Positions 54,401-64,000 of a stretch of DNA of 64,000 nucleotides are shown here, in pieces; the stretch's first letter is position 1; each line of letters opens with the position of its first letter. The DNA is taken from positions 310,001 to 374,000 of the forward strand of contig WHVA01000016.1 of NCBI GenBank assembly GCA_015179125.1, written 5' to 3'. The translations under genes and the position numbers were made by a program. The DNA comes from Gautieria morchelliformis. Lineage: Eukaryota > Basidiomycota > Agaricomycetes > Gomphales > Gomphaceae. The notes under the pieces are model-generated. The model was given only the letters and a program-made list of their open reading frames with translations. It ran no database searches and was not told the DNA's origin.

Positions 54401-55681
54401 GATGCCCATGCCAACCTCCTGCCGTTCCCGCTTCTAGTCTCCAAGCTAGTGCACAGTGCGGCGGTACGGCTAGCCTGCTTGCCACATAGCCATCCCCTCA
54501 CCACGAAGATAAGAAGGGCTGCCAAAAGATACGTAAAGCGGCATCGCTCGCCCCTCCACGAGATCCTGCATGCTTACAGCCTGAAACCAGACAGCATGGA
54601 GAAGATCCAAACTGTAGTGTTTGGGCCCAAATGGGCCCCGGCTTTCCGCACGAAAATCCCACAGAGCAAGGAACAAGCAATAGCGGAGATCGAAGGAGAG
54701 AACGCGGACGTGATGGTATTCACAGATGGGTCATGCATAGAGGGCGGAGTAGGGGCGGCAGCGGTACTGTACAAAAACGGGAGAGAGCACAGAGCGGCGC
54801 GGCTACACATGGGCCCCGAGAGTGAGCACACGGTATTTGAGGCTGAACTGACAGCGGCGGCTATGGGAGCCAAAATGCTCAATGAGGAGACGGGCAGAAG
54901 ATACGCGATAGCTCTGGACAACCAGGCAGCGATCCAAACGACCCGAACTGAGAGCGCCATATCAGGACAGTACATAGTCAACGCTCTACACAGACAAGTC
55001 CAAAGAGTCGTCGAGCGACAGCCAGCGGTGAAAGTCGTCATGAGATGGGTACCGGGGCACGAGGGCATAGAGGGAAACGAAAGAGCAGACGAGGAGGCCA
55101 AAAAGGCAGCGAAAGGGGACTCCAGCAGAGACCAGGAGATACCCATAGAATGTCGAGGGAATATGCCAATAAGCAGGACCGCCGAGACCCAGAGACACAA
55201 CTCAGAACTCAAGCGGATGGCGAGGAATATGTTTGCTAAGTCCCCCAGAGCACAGCGCGCGTTCGAAATTGACCCGAGCACGCCGTCAGCAGCATTTTCA
55301 AAGATTACCAAAGACATGCCACGCCGACACGCTAGCCTACTTGTACAGCTTAGGACAGGGCACATCGCGCTAAACAAACACCTGTACAAGATCGGCAAAG
55401 CGCACTCACCCATGTGCCCAGCATGCAGAAACGTGCAGGAAACCGTCAATCACTACCTATTCCGATGCCCGGCGTACAGCGAACAAAGGAAGCGTTTGGA
55501 AAAGGGGTTGAGGAGAGGGGCAAAGTCTGTGAAAACGCTTCTAGGAAGCCACAAGGCCATGGAACACACCTTTCGATATATAAACGATACGGGCAGGTTC
55601 GAGAAGACATACGGAGATCTATCTTTACAGGTGAAGAAGAGGGACAAAAGGAAGAGGGCAGAGACGGGAACTAGGAGCTAG
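45463..55681 (+). CDS. LINE2 ORF2: endonuclease, RT, RNase H, zinc finger; interrupted by gypsy-2
   Basis: Coding 45463-45852 and 52088-55681, in frame once gypsy-2 and one CCGTC are removed (about 1327 codons). The ATG overlaps the ORF1 stop as ATGA. Endonuclease: QEPYVDF, GDFNRHHPTWDE, SDHFPID. RT: LDIKGAFPS, GMDQGCPLS and catalytic FVDD (about 53821-53832). RNase H: FTDGSCIEGG, FEAEL, LDNQAAI and WVPGHEGIEGNERADE. The C-terminal region has RTGHIALNKHLY and CPACRN...CP. All key residues are present. The protein nicks target DNA and primes reverse transcription there. Only the gypsy-2 insertion prevents expression. Confidence 0.92.
45853..46333 (+). repeat. gypsy-2 5' LTR (481 bp)
   Basis: The first 200 bp is a near-tandem array of TTCCGACTCC / TTCCGGTTCC words. 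A segment TTTGGATTTCCCCTTGTCAG occurs twice around an intron-like GTGAGAA...TATACAG block (46223-46264). The 427-bp solo LTRs of the family have this segment once. Confidence 0.95.
46521..47696 (+). CDS. gag: gypsy-2 gag
   Basis: The first ATG outside the LTR (46521) gives 391 residues; the frame is open further upstream but without ATG and into the LTR. It has a helical N-terminus (DRLQNMEEELTRNRMKTDAI), a capsid-like retrotransposon gag region (WALSFFKSDRAARFANKV, FRDWDAFEKTFSDQF, YIDRFQELIDLA), a proline-rich linker, a CX2CX4HX4C knuckle (CFRCQQPGHYACEC) near 47480, and an acidic tail. Forms the particle shell and binds element RNA. No internal stop. Pol follows in another frame. Confidence 0.93.
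   Translation: MDPVDRLQNMEEELTRNRMKTDAIETALQAILAKLDIPQGGGNEMLDDPDFGKAELAEERKSAKLAKVKPATPADFDGDREKGRAFFNTCSIYFAIVGDLFPNNQARIHWALSFFKSDRAARFANKVIRHEAKGKGNYFRDWDAFEKTFSDQFCPKNEQLTALTKLEGTSWYQAKDPVDDYIDRFQELIDLAEYDDDKTIVIKFRRGLDPTLQNQVALLGDGAPDFDDPEGWYQAAQRVSRNREANEAFVETSRNMTRSSTRPTPPVPKPGSAFIPMRKVFPTLAPPAPIRNHSPPPSKSGPAPMDVDRMRGKGRGTITCFRCQQPGHYACECPQAFDIRLMTTEEKLELLPEFLALADISGVPTAEGVSENAEHGASEAEDASDFVTRSG
47693..51870 (+). CDS. pol: gypsy-2 pol polyprotein, ending inside the 3' LTR
   Basis: The N-terminal text (NRFACLEVENE, PWERRLPKRYVV) lies in the -1 frame from 47693; near 47895 it moves to the frame of 47845-51870, so one more shift (lesion or signal) is needed. Protease LVDCGATG (about 47968). 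RT YLDDILIF (about 49153). RNase H VEADSSDAA. Integrase zinc region (GHAGRW...CDLCLRTK), D (SVDFIVELP), D (VSDRGPQF), E (GDGQTERVNQ). Chromodomain YVVERILDSRF, FLVKWEGYGYEENSWVPE. After this the frame crosses the LTR start at 51602 and adds about 89 Ser/Asp-rich residues to TGA at 51868-51870. Enzyme residues are intact. Confidence 0.9.
51602..52082 (+). repeat. gypsy-2 3' LTR (481 bp), partly coding
   Basis: Near-identical to the 5' LTR. Its first 269 bases are read as the C-terminal tail of pol (SDSISDSASGSDSIS-type text), because TTCCGA-like words translate as Ser-Asp/Ile-Ser. The equivalent frame is still open in the solo LTR at 21326-21752. Confidence 0.93.
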
Positions 55682-55857
55682 AAGAGAAGGCGCGCAGCCG
55701 CACACACTACCTCGCCCACATAGGCATGGACAAACCCGGGGCTTTGCCCGTCGAGGACAAGTAGAGGTCGAGGACAAAAGGCGAGAAGGAGAACAGGTAG
55801 AACGAAATTGTACACACCGTCTTACATAGGGCACGGCCCCAAAAGACGAAAAATTGG

Positions 55858-55891
<34 letters not shown>

Positions 55892-55934
55892 AGTCCATCT
55901 TACATGTCCTACCAACATCCGAAGCTTAAACACG

Positions 55935-57405
55935 ATGAGGGTGCAACCTCCCCCACCTCCTCCCACCAAATTGGGCCGCTATCGCATTATGTCTCCCATG
56001 CGGAAGTCCGTGTCTCGCCCTTGCAGCTCGGCGCCGCGAGCATAGGCGATAAATGGTCGGGAATCATGGGCAGCATGGACAAAGAATCATCTCTCTCAAG
56101 CTACTCGACGCCTTTTATGATGCCGGCGCAAGTGCTCGACTTGTCCCCAAAATCGCGACGCCTAACATGCCTATAGGGAAATTTTATTGACACAGCTAAT
56201 TCCTATCAAGACGAAACCTCAGAGAAATTCATAGGGGATTGGATGGGAAAGCGCGGTATTAGAGATCAGATGGTCATTGCCACAAGTACACCGCACACTA
56301 CAAGAAAGCCGACAGTGCCATCCGAATTCAGATGAACTATACGAGCAACAGCCACAAGTCTCTCCACATGTCTGTCGAGGCAAGTCTGAAAAAACTCAGA
56401 ACGACTTACATCGACATTCTCTACGTGCATTGTAAGTTTTGTTCTCGCTGCATTAGTAGGGGGCTAATTCATGCTCTTTTACAGGGTGGTCGTTTGACAC
56501 TTCTGCGGAGGAAGTTATGAACAGCCTGCATAGCCTTGTCGTCGCTGGAAAAGTCCTCTATCTGGCACGCCGGATGATATTTATCGATTAGTGCTCCGCT
56601 CACCGTCAGCTTATTACCAAGGTGTCTCGGTGCGCATGGATTTCACATTTCAGCTCGGAGATGATTGATTGATATTTGGTGAATGGCTTAGGATACTCCG
56701 GCATGGGTCGTAGTGAAAGCGAATCAATGGGCCAAGTTCCATGGCAAAACGCCCTTCTGCATATACCAGGGCAAGTGGAGTATTCTTGAGCGCAGCTTTG
56801 AGCGCGACATCATACCCATGGCGAAGTCGGGAGGCCTTGCTCTTGCGCCCTGGGGAGTTATGGGCCAGCACAAACAGATGACGGACGAAGAAAAAGACGT
56901 CGTAAGGAAAGTGGCGAGGGAGGTCGTACGGCTGCGAGTTCGACTTGGGAACGAACACCAGATGAGGTCAAGATCAGCCACAAGCTGGAGGAGATCGCAA
57001 AAGAAGTCGGCACACAACATATCACCGCCGTCGCCGTTGCGTATGTGATGCATGCGTGTCCTTTCAGCTGCGTCGTTGCTGGCTAGGGGCTAGCGTTGAC
57101 TGATCTTCCGGTATAGAAAGCGCGCTACGTGTTCCTACTCATAGGAGGACGAAAAGTCGAACATCTCCACGATAACTTCGAGGCGCTTGATATCAAACTT
57201 ACACCTGCGCAGGTTAAAGCTGTGGAGGAGGTGCTACCTTTTAATGAAGGCTACCCGAAAATCATGGTGGTGAGTATCAATGCTATCTGTACGTTGCAGT
57301 GGCTCACATGCATTCCCACAGGGTGACGGTACACACGACCCGATCTGGGTGGCAGAGGCTGGCCACACGGCCAGGTGGCCTGATGCGCCCCCACTCAACC
57401 CTTGA
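55935..57405 (+). pseudogene. aryl-alcohol dehydrogenase (AAD-type aldo-keto reductase), decayed
   Basis: ATG 55935 starts MRVQPPPPPPTKLGRYR, then in shifted frames [45 protein letters not shown] (the D in FIDTA and following Y are AKR active-site neighbours), IDILYVH, WWSFDTSAEEVMNSLHSLV, DTPAWVVVKANQWAKF, PFCIYQGKWSILERSFERDI, LAPWGVMGQ, KISHKLEEIAKEVGT, VFLLIGGRKVEHL and HDPIWVAEAGHTARWP. Introns include a GC-AG one (56128-56176) and 56432-56484. At least three frameshifts (near 55998, 56097, 56285) and a spoiled splice region near 56570 disable it. AADs are NADPH-dependent and linked to lignin-aromatics turnover. Confidence 0.9.
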
Positions 57406-58930
57406 TCTTCCGTATCATGGAACGGAAACACTTCGATCCAGGGCCCGTAGAGAATTCCCTGAGCCATATGACGTGTTGGTTGCTATGATGGTGATATGAC
57501 AAAGTGGATGGTGCTGTGACATGGCATCCTGTGGTATAAACTTATTATGAGTCAATGTCGTCAGCTCGTTCCCTACCCGTATGAAATTCATATCACCAAT
57601 GAGTCCTTGAAAAGAGACGGTATGAGTCCAGTTGTAGATCATTTGAAGCCTAAGAACTACTACCCCGTGTCGAATGGCCAGAGCGTATTGACACGGTAGA
57701 ACTAAGCAGAAGCAATTTGGGGTTTTGGGGTGAAGTCTCGAAGAGTTTTTAGTATACCGGATAGCACCCTGCACAGCACCGAGAGGGGAATATAGAGCCT
57801 AGATCAAGTAAAAGGAGGCGGTGCCAGTTATGCTACAGTTTGCCAGGTGTGCCCCATTAGCTCAATACGTCATGGTCGTGCATCACGGCCCCACCGTCGC
57901 AAACGACACTAGACAGAGTCGAAAGTTAGTAGCCAGTATGTGTTTCATAAAAGTCAATAATAACCCATTTAATCATCCCAACTCGTTCCTAAACCTCCCC
58001 TCGCGCATAGCCCCTGCAAGAGCTTCCACCTGGGAACGCTCACGGATCAAGTCATGATCTGTCACAAGATAGTGTAAGGAGCCGACGTGCCCTTCCCCAT
58101 CAACATAACCTTGCACGCGTTGGTGGAGCTCGAGAACAGGGCCGGATTGAGGACCGACTCAGTTCCATAGTGGGGTGTTATAAAAGACTGCGGGAGGGAT
58201 AGTTTCCATGGCTTACATGGGGTGCAGTAGGTGTGCACTGAGCTGAGCTGCGCGTCAGAAGACCGATGTCGAGAAGCACGGCGAGGATCCTTTCCGTGCC
58301 ATCGTCGGCGCTTATCGCTTATCCAATGGGCGCCCTGGCTGCCTGCGCCCGCCCCTCGGGTCGGCACGGCGTGCCTGGGATCGTCGTGGTCACAGGCCCC
58401 GTCAGATGCATATCATTTCCTGTCACATGTGGCAGTATCCCCTGCTATATACCTGCCCCACTCCCCGGTGCAAGTCTCTGTTTATCTCCATAGGAACCGC
58501 CGGAATGGCAAACACTCGCACAGGGTAAGTCCCCACCACAACTTCCCACTGGTTCAGCAATCTCAGCACTGACCCCATGCTTGCCCACCAGGCGAAATTA
58601 TCACTGCAAAGCTTTGGAAAAACCTGATAACCAGTGCTTGTCTGGTAAGCCCTCATATGATGCATCCAGGCTAGTCACTGTAGCCGTTGCAAGTCCTTGC
58701 TATATACTTAGTTAATGCTAATAGGTAGGGCCGGGGGCCATAACCTAAAGAGAAGTATAATAAATCCCTAGCGTCGAAGACAAAATGCTAGCTTTATACT
58801 GATAGAGACAAGTATAATAAACTACATGTTTCGTTAGCTACCGATACTCATAGAGCCACGCATACATGTACCTTGTCTGAAAGTACAGGTTACGGGCACG
58901 GACCTCTCCTCCTAGCGCCGAGCTTGGCCG
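57406..58930. other. intergenic; one minus-strand coding-like remnant at 57973-58190
   Basis: On the minus strand from about 58190 down to TGA 57975-57973, the text VFYNTPLWN, stop, VLELHQRVQGYVDGEGHVGS, LHYLVTDHDLIRERSQVEAL, AGAMREGRFRNELG looks protein-like. It is not low complexity and I do not recognise it. Nothing else in this stretch has support. Confidence 0.35.
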
Positions 58931-61410
58931 AGCTACTCGACGCTCGTCCTCTTACAGAAGGGGACAATGAGAAGAAGAGACGACAAGTGAGGAAAAGGGC
59001 GAGGAGAGGAGGAGAGGATGAACGAGTCAAGCCGAGAGAGGGGCTGTTGACCGGCTGCAGCTACTATCATCAGAACACCTTCACCCTGCCGCCCCTTGAC
59101 CCTCTCACCAGTCGTCGCATCACTCCCAACCCCCGCACCGCTCCCACTCCTGGCAGCCACAGCCCCACCAGCAGCACTCCCTCCCACACCCCCCCGCCCG
59201 GCCCGCGCGCCACACTGCTCCAAAACGAGCCGTTCAGACGACGCAGCTGCGCGGTCGACCAGCGCATGGAACGTGAACGTCGGCGGGGACACGCCGGCGG
59301 GCTCGGAATGCGCGGGGTGGTGCGGCTGCGGGTGCGGGTCGGTGGGCGTCGACGGGGAGTGCGGTGCGCCCGGGTGACGCGGGGAGGCGTGGGGTGAGGG
59401 GTGCGGGGGCGATGATGCGCGGGGTGAGGGTGAGGACGGTAGCGGGACGTAAGGGGACTGTGCAGGCGACACGGCGTCGCGCGCGGGGCGGGCGTAGAAC
59501 GGCATAACCGGGGCGGCGGCGCCTCCGCGTCCTCCACAACCGCGTCGTCGCTCCCAATACGCGCCGCGTTCTCCTTGGCTTTCCCTTTCGCCTCCGAGGG
59601 ATCAGACGCAATCCCACTCGCCCGATCCTCCGCTCTCACCCGACACGTCCCGCTCCTGTAGTCCTCCCCTACGGCCCCCAAGCATAGCCCGCCGTTCGAT
59701 GGCCTGCACGGACGCGGAGAGCTCCTTGTCATCTGTCGTGGTGGCGAGGAAGGCGGTGGAGGTGGGCTTGGGCTGTGAATACACGGCGTCAGTATGCGAG
59801 AAGTGGATGGGAGAAGGCAAACGCGAAGGGGAGGAGGCGGCCCCTGGTAGAAGGAGGCGAAGAATAGAAACTTAGGGTAAAGGCAACTGAGCGAGCGCGA
59901 GGGAACGCTGCTGGAGTACAGGAAAAACAAAGCAGGACAAACGAGTCACAACGCAGTGCACACCAGCGCTTCTAGTCCTGAAAGAACGAGACAAAAACGC
60001 CAGAACCAAAGACTTCCAGAAGGTCTCCCCCACCGTGACTGTCCCCCGCCCCGCCATACTCCCTCTCCTTCCCCTCACTGAACATCTCGAGGCTGCCAGA
60101 GCTCCCCCCCGCTTCCCATCCCGAATCCCCACCCGGCCTCCCCAAACTGCCCAGACTCTCGTCGCTCCGGCCCACGCCAGACGCAGCCCCCGCCGCCGAC
60201 GCAGCATAGCGATACCCAAAGCTGCGCGAGTATCTTTCCCCGCGGGCGGGGCGGGACGTATGCGCATGGGGGATGATGCTGTGGGGGACGGGCCCGGGGC
60301 CCGCCGTCCCCGCGATTGGGCGCTTGGGGAGTCCTGCCGCGGCGGCCGTTGACGCAAACCTGGATCGAGGGGAATGGCGCATGCTCACGGACTGCGAGCG
60401 TTGCGACTGGACGGAGGGGAACGTCGGGAATGCGGGGAGTGGAAGGTAGGAGAGGTCGGGGCGCCGGAGGAGAGGGTGGCGCTCTTGAACGGATGGATCG
60501 CGTTGATGAAGGGGTGTGGCAGATGGGAAGGCGGGGGAGGCTTGGGATGCCGGGGCGGGAGCGGGCGTGCCGGGGGATATGAGCCGTGGCCGGGACTAGG
60601 GCATGCACGGCACGGCGAGCCCGACGGCCCCGACCCCGACCCCGACCCAGACGGCTCGGGCGCTAGCGCCCTGGGGCTGCTCGCTGAGTCTGGAGCGGCG
60701 AACGACACGGGCCTGGAGCCTGATGCGCGGGCGAGCCCCGAGGGGACAAGACGAAGCGGTCCGCGAGGCTGGGACCCGTCGGGGAGCGTGGCAGACACGC
60801 CCTGAGCGGGGACCGGCCGGCGCCAAGACTTGACAGACTGCTGCAGCGCTGCTGGGGTGCAGTGACGGTAGGGGTGAATCCCATGTCGTCCTGTGACAAG
60901 AACCGGAACGACAGGAGGGACTCGAGGGTGTCTTTCGAAAATGCGGCGGTGAGGAGGTACGTCGAACGGACGGAGAGGAAGCCGAGGGGGTGGGGGATGG
61001 GGGGAAAGGCCTGTGAAGGGCTTAGGAGGGCGGCCGGGTGTGGGAGGGCGTGCATCTCAGAAGTGGAGAGTGAGTAAGGCTGCAGCGCCAGACGGCGGGG
61101 CGACGCGCACGACAATGCCTCCGGGTGCCTTAGCCGGCGGAACAGGAACCACGCGGGGAGGACCAGCAGCAGCGTGAACATGCTCCGAAAGACAGAGGTC
61201 TGGCTTGTACACAGTGGAGAGGGCGACGTCCGCGTGCCGGGTGTGGATGGATCAAGGTGCGTGGAGCCTGCCGCCGCCGCTTTTCCTAACGTTTGTCCTA
61301 ACGTTAGTGATGTGCATGACGATGAAATTGAAGTTGTCCTGCCTGGTCCGACTATTCGAGCACGCTCAAGCTCACGAGTTAGGTCCCTTCGATCCCCATC
61401 GCGATAACAT
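58930..61410 (-). pseudogene. paralogue of the 27.1-29.0 kb minus-strand gene, splice donor lost
   Basis: Shares RRDLTRELERARIVGPG (about 61395), LLLVLPAW (about 61170), FLSQDDMGFTPTVTAP (about 60880), EREYGGAGDSHGGG (about 60050) and PKPTSTAFLATTTDD / VQAIERRAMLGG (about 59770-59690) with the other copy, in the same order next to an NLR. The donor that reads GTAAGTC at 27679-27673 reads GGAAGTC here (about 60017-60011), so splicing there should fail. Downstream, a Pro/Ser-rich region with FTFHALVDRAAASSERLVL (about 59270) extends further than in the first copy. Function unknown. Confidence 0.4.
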
Positions 61411-61613
61411 GACCACGACTATAGCGTGATCCAAAGTTCGTTAGCGTCTGGCACTAGCGTTGTCGCTGAGACCGCTTGGTATTTCATTGCCCACTGCAGC
61501 TATGCACAGACCATTAGAGCCTAGAGACGCTCGCAGTTGGCAGGGCGACGTCCGAGTCTTCTCATTCCCACGTTCTCACCGCAGCACTGCGGCCTTCTTT
61601 CCAGTGTACCACG

Positions 61614-64000
61614 ATGTCCTCTACCAGCGACCATAACCAGCAGATCCCCAAAGCTTCCACTTCACCCAGGCAAGACGAGCCGCCGTCGATCGTAAACTTG
61701 TCTCTGGAACCTTCAGCGGTAAGCAAGGTTTATTCTCGGAATCTAAAAGATCATAAGACACACGTCTGAGGACTCTCCATGGGATCTAGATTGTCTCCAC
61801 CTCTGGTCTTGCAGCGAGGAGCATGGCCATTGAACCTACCTCAACACCCCAAACCGATTATCGCCAGGGTACCGGGCTTAGGTTGCTTTCACTCGGTAAG
61901 TCTTTATGCTTGCTTTGCGACACTTTCTGACTCCCTGCGCAGACGGCGGCGGCATTCGTGGTTTGTCGGAACTCATCATCATAAAGGAAATTATGCAAAG
62001 AATTCAGCATCAAGAAGGCCGAGAAACGATGCCCCTTCCGTGCGAATATTTCGACTTGATCGGCGGTACAAGTACAGGAGGGTAAGTTGTCTTCCAGATC
62101 GTCGTCGCACTCTAATCGGTCCATCTAGGCTCATAGCCCTCATGCTCGGGCGCCTCCGCTTGCCGGTAGATAAGGCGATCAATGCTTATGGCAGATTCGC
62201 CTCACAGGTTTTCTCGGACAAGAAACAAATCTGGAAAGATGGCATGTTCAAGGCATCCAAGTTGGAGGATGCTTTCAAGGCCATCATCCAGGAATCAATT
62301 GGTGACCCTAATGCACGCATGTTTGATCCGAGACCAAGCAACGAGGTCTGCAAGACGTATGTTCAGGGTGCCGCTTCTTCTTGATACGCAGCTGACTGAA
62401 CTCAGGTTTGTCTGTGCGATGCCGGCCAAGAATATAGGCATCCCCCGCCTCTTTCGCACGTATAGCGTGGAAAGGAATGAATCGGTCGACTGCGCTATCT
62501 GGGAGGCCGCTCGTGCTACTTCTGCCGCTCCGACTTTCTTCAAACGTATTTTGATCGGCAAACGACCTCTGGATGAAGAATTTGTCGATGCCGGTTTGGG
62601 CTGCAACAACCCTGTCAAGCAAATCCTCAGGGAGGCAGAACACATCTTTCTGCACCAACATATCGCTTGCATCATAAGTATTGGGACTGGTCATGTCACC
62701 ACAACGGGCCTGCCGGCACCCAGTCTGTTCAATAGGTTCATCCCTTTAGATGTAGCTGAGGTATTGAAGAAGATCACAACCGAGTGTGAAGCCACAGCAG
62801 AGGAAACTGAATTCAGCTTCAGATCTATTGCGAATGCTTACTTCCGGTTCAATGTTGAACAAGGAATGCAAAATGTGACGCTAGCGCAGTGGGAAAGGCT
62901 GAGAGAGGTGAAAACCCACACATTGCAGTATCTGCAGCAGGGCAGAGTAGACAACATGCTTACAGCAGCTGTCAAGGCTCTGAGAGAGCGGTGGGAAGTG
63001 ATACCTGCTGCACACCTCATCAGTGCGTGTAACCTACATTGCCTCACAACTGATAATATATGTTTTATGATAGACACCATTGGTGTAAGCACTGTTGGCA
63101 GGGAGCATGAAACAAGGGCGTGTCTTAAGAATTGCCCTCCACCAACAAGCAGGTTTACTGGAAGAGCTGATATCCTTATGCAACTAGAGGGATACTTCTT
63201 TGCAGAATGGCCATCCGCTGAGGTGGAACAGCACATATTTGTCTTGTATGGGCTTGGTGGGGCAGGAAAAACACAAATTGCATTGACATTCATTGATAAG
63301 TTGTATCAACGGTGGGGTAGTTTGCCCAGGTTCATTATGTGTGAACTGACCTGTTTCCTGTTCAGTTTCTGGAGAGTCTATTACATTGATGCAAGTAGTG
63401 CACAAGCCCTAGAGTCAGGCCTTGAAGAGATCGCTCATGAAGCAGGAATTGGCAAGACTGCCAATGAGGCTCTTCACTGGCTTACAGGACAACACCAAAG
63501 ATGGCTGCTCTTCTTGGATAATGCTGATGACCCAGGCATTAACCTTCGAAAGTACTTCCCAGCATGCAAGCATGGAAACATCCTCATAACAAGCCGTAAC
63601 ATGGAATGTCGGTTGCATTCACCCAACTCCCACTATAATGTCTCAGGGTTGGATCCTGATGATGCCATTCAACTGCTTCTTACATTCACAATGTCCAAAG
63701 ATTCTGAGGACAATCAAAGAGTGGCATCTGCGATTGTAGATGAACTTGGTTATTTTGCCCTGGCTATTGTGCAAGCAGGTGCTTATATCACAAAGTCTTG
63801 CAACATGGATGAATACCTTGAGACCTTCAAGGTGGACCGGGCACAACTGATGCAGACACATTCTGTACAGACACTGGATGACTATCAGTGGGCAGTCTAT
63901 ACGACATGGGAACTTAGCTGGAAACAGCTTAGTGCTACAGCAGCAAGGCTCTTACACCTGTGTGCATATTTGCATTATGGTGGTATTTCTAAAGGTATAT
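61614..64000 (+). CDS. NLR-B: patatin / NB-ARC NLR, 3' end beyond window
   Basis: Exons 61614-61718, 61790-61895, 61943-62081, 62129-62356, 62406-63311 and 63366 onward reproduce the NLR-A gene structure; exon sizes match except for 6-nt deletions in exons 1 and 2. Patatin motifs DGGGIRGL, GTSTGG and DAG are all present, as are P-loop GLGGAGKT (about 63256), Walker B LLFLDNADD, ITSRN and GYFALAI. No stop is seen to the window edge, so this copy appears intact as far as visible; the TPR region is not reached. The 54-nt intron at 63312-63365 is in frame without a stop here, whereas in NLR-A retention meets TAA. Presumed role: non-self sensing. Confidence 0.9.

Larger units (their letters stand above)
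43546..55889 (+). mobile_element. LINE2: young Tad-like non-LTR retrotransposon split by gypsy-2
   Basis: 5' UTR, ORF1, ORF2, short 3' UTR, and a poly(A) tract (about 55860-55889). Candidate 12-bp target duplicate AAGAAATCCATC (43534-43545) / AAGAAGTCCATC (55888-55899), one mismatch. Gypsy-2 (45853-52082) sits inside the endonuclease region; without it LINE2 is about 6.1 kb. ORF2 is fully open across the restored joint, so LINE2 was intact when gypsy-2 landed. ORF1 has one frameshift. Confidence 0.92.

Noticed and set aside
1..64000. CRISPR arrays, bacterial operons, riboswitches, rRNA genes
   Set aside because: Genome features are eukaryotic (introns, retrotransposons). Regular repeats present are coding TPR units or minisatellite, and no rRNA or intact tRNA was seen.

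Overview
The window looks like an accessory, transposon-dense region of an agaricomycete (basidiomycete) genome. The visible protein genes have very short spliceosomal introns (about 45-71 nt, mostly GTAAGT donors with CTRAY-type branch sites). The host-gene content is typical of mushroom-forming fungi: patatin / NB-ARC / TPR fungal NLR genes, a wrecked aryl-alcohol dehydrogenase, and chromodomain Ty3/gypsy elements. No species call is possible from sequence alone.

Layout. 1-3.4 kb: 3' half of a Ty1/copia element, pol broken, with a 488-bp solo LTR inside its RT. 4.8-12.7 kb (minus): an old Tad-like LINE (LINE1) carrying three different DNA-transposon insertions (hAT, CACTA-like, PIF/Harbinger-like), each with a clean target duplication. 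13.1-14.3 kb (minus): a CpG-depleted fragment of a gypsy pol. 15.0-21.1 kb: gypsy-1, 5'-truncated, with a gag/pol frameshift site, chromodomain, an antisense accessory gene (coiled coil plus Zn2Cys6-like cluster) and a 692-bp 3' LTR. 21.1-24.7 kb: repeat R2 with a solo LTR, an inverted repeat R1, and a second 488-bp solo LTR. 27.1-29.0 kb (minus): an unrecognised low-complexity gene. 29.2-34.2 kb: NLR-A, with 17 exact 42-residue TPR repeats. 34.5-43.4 kb: second copies of R2, R3 and R1, gene remnants, a tRNA-derived relic, a minisatellite and hairpin-rich elements. 43.5-55.9 kb: a young LINE (LINE2), itself split by a very young complete chromovirus (gypsy-2, LTRs nearly identical, TSD CCGTC). 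LINE2 sits between a TATA box and the ATG of an aryl-alcohol dehydrogenase pseudogene (55.9-57.4 kb). 58.9-61.4 kb: paralogue of the minus-strand gene. 61.6 kb to window end: NLR-B, close paralogue of NLR-A, open to the edge.

How the parts relate. The host functions are two innate-recognition (NLR) genes, each beside a minus-strand neighbour, i.e. a duplicated gene pair. Nearly everything else is retrotransposons and small DNA elements nested in each other. The nesting gives a relative chronology: gypsy-2 is younger than LINE2, and LINE2 is younger than the dehydrogenase. The three DNA elements are younger than LINE1. The solo LTR in R2 is older than the R2 duplication.
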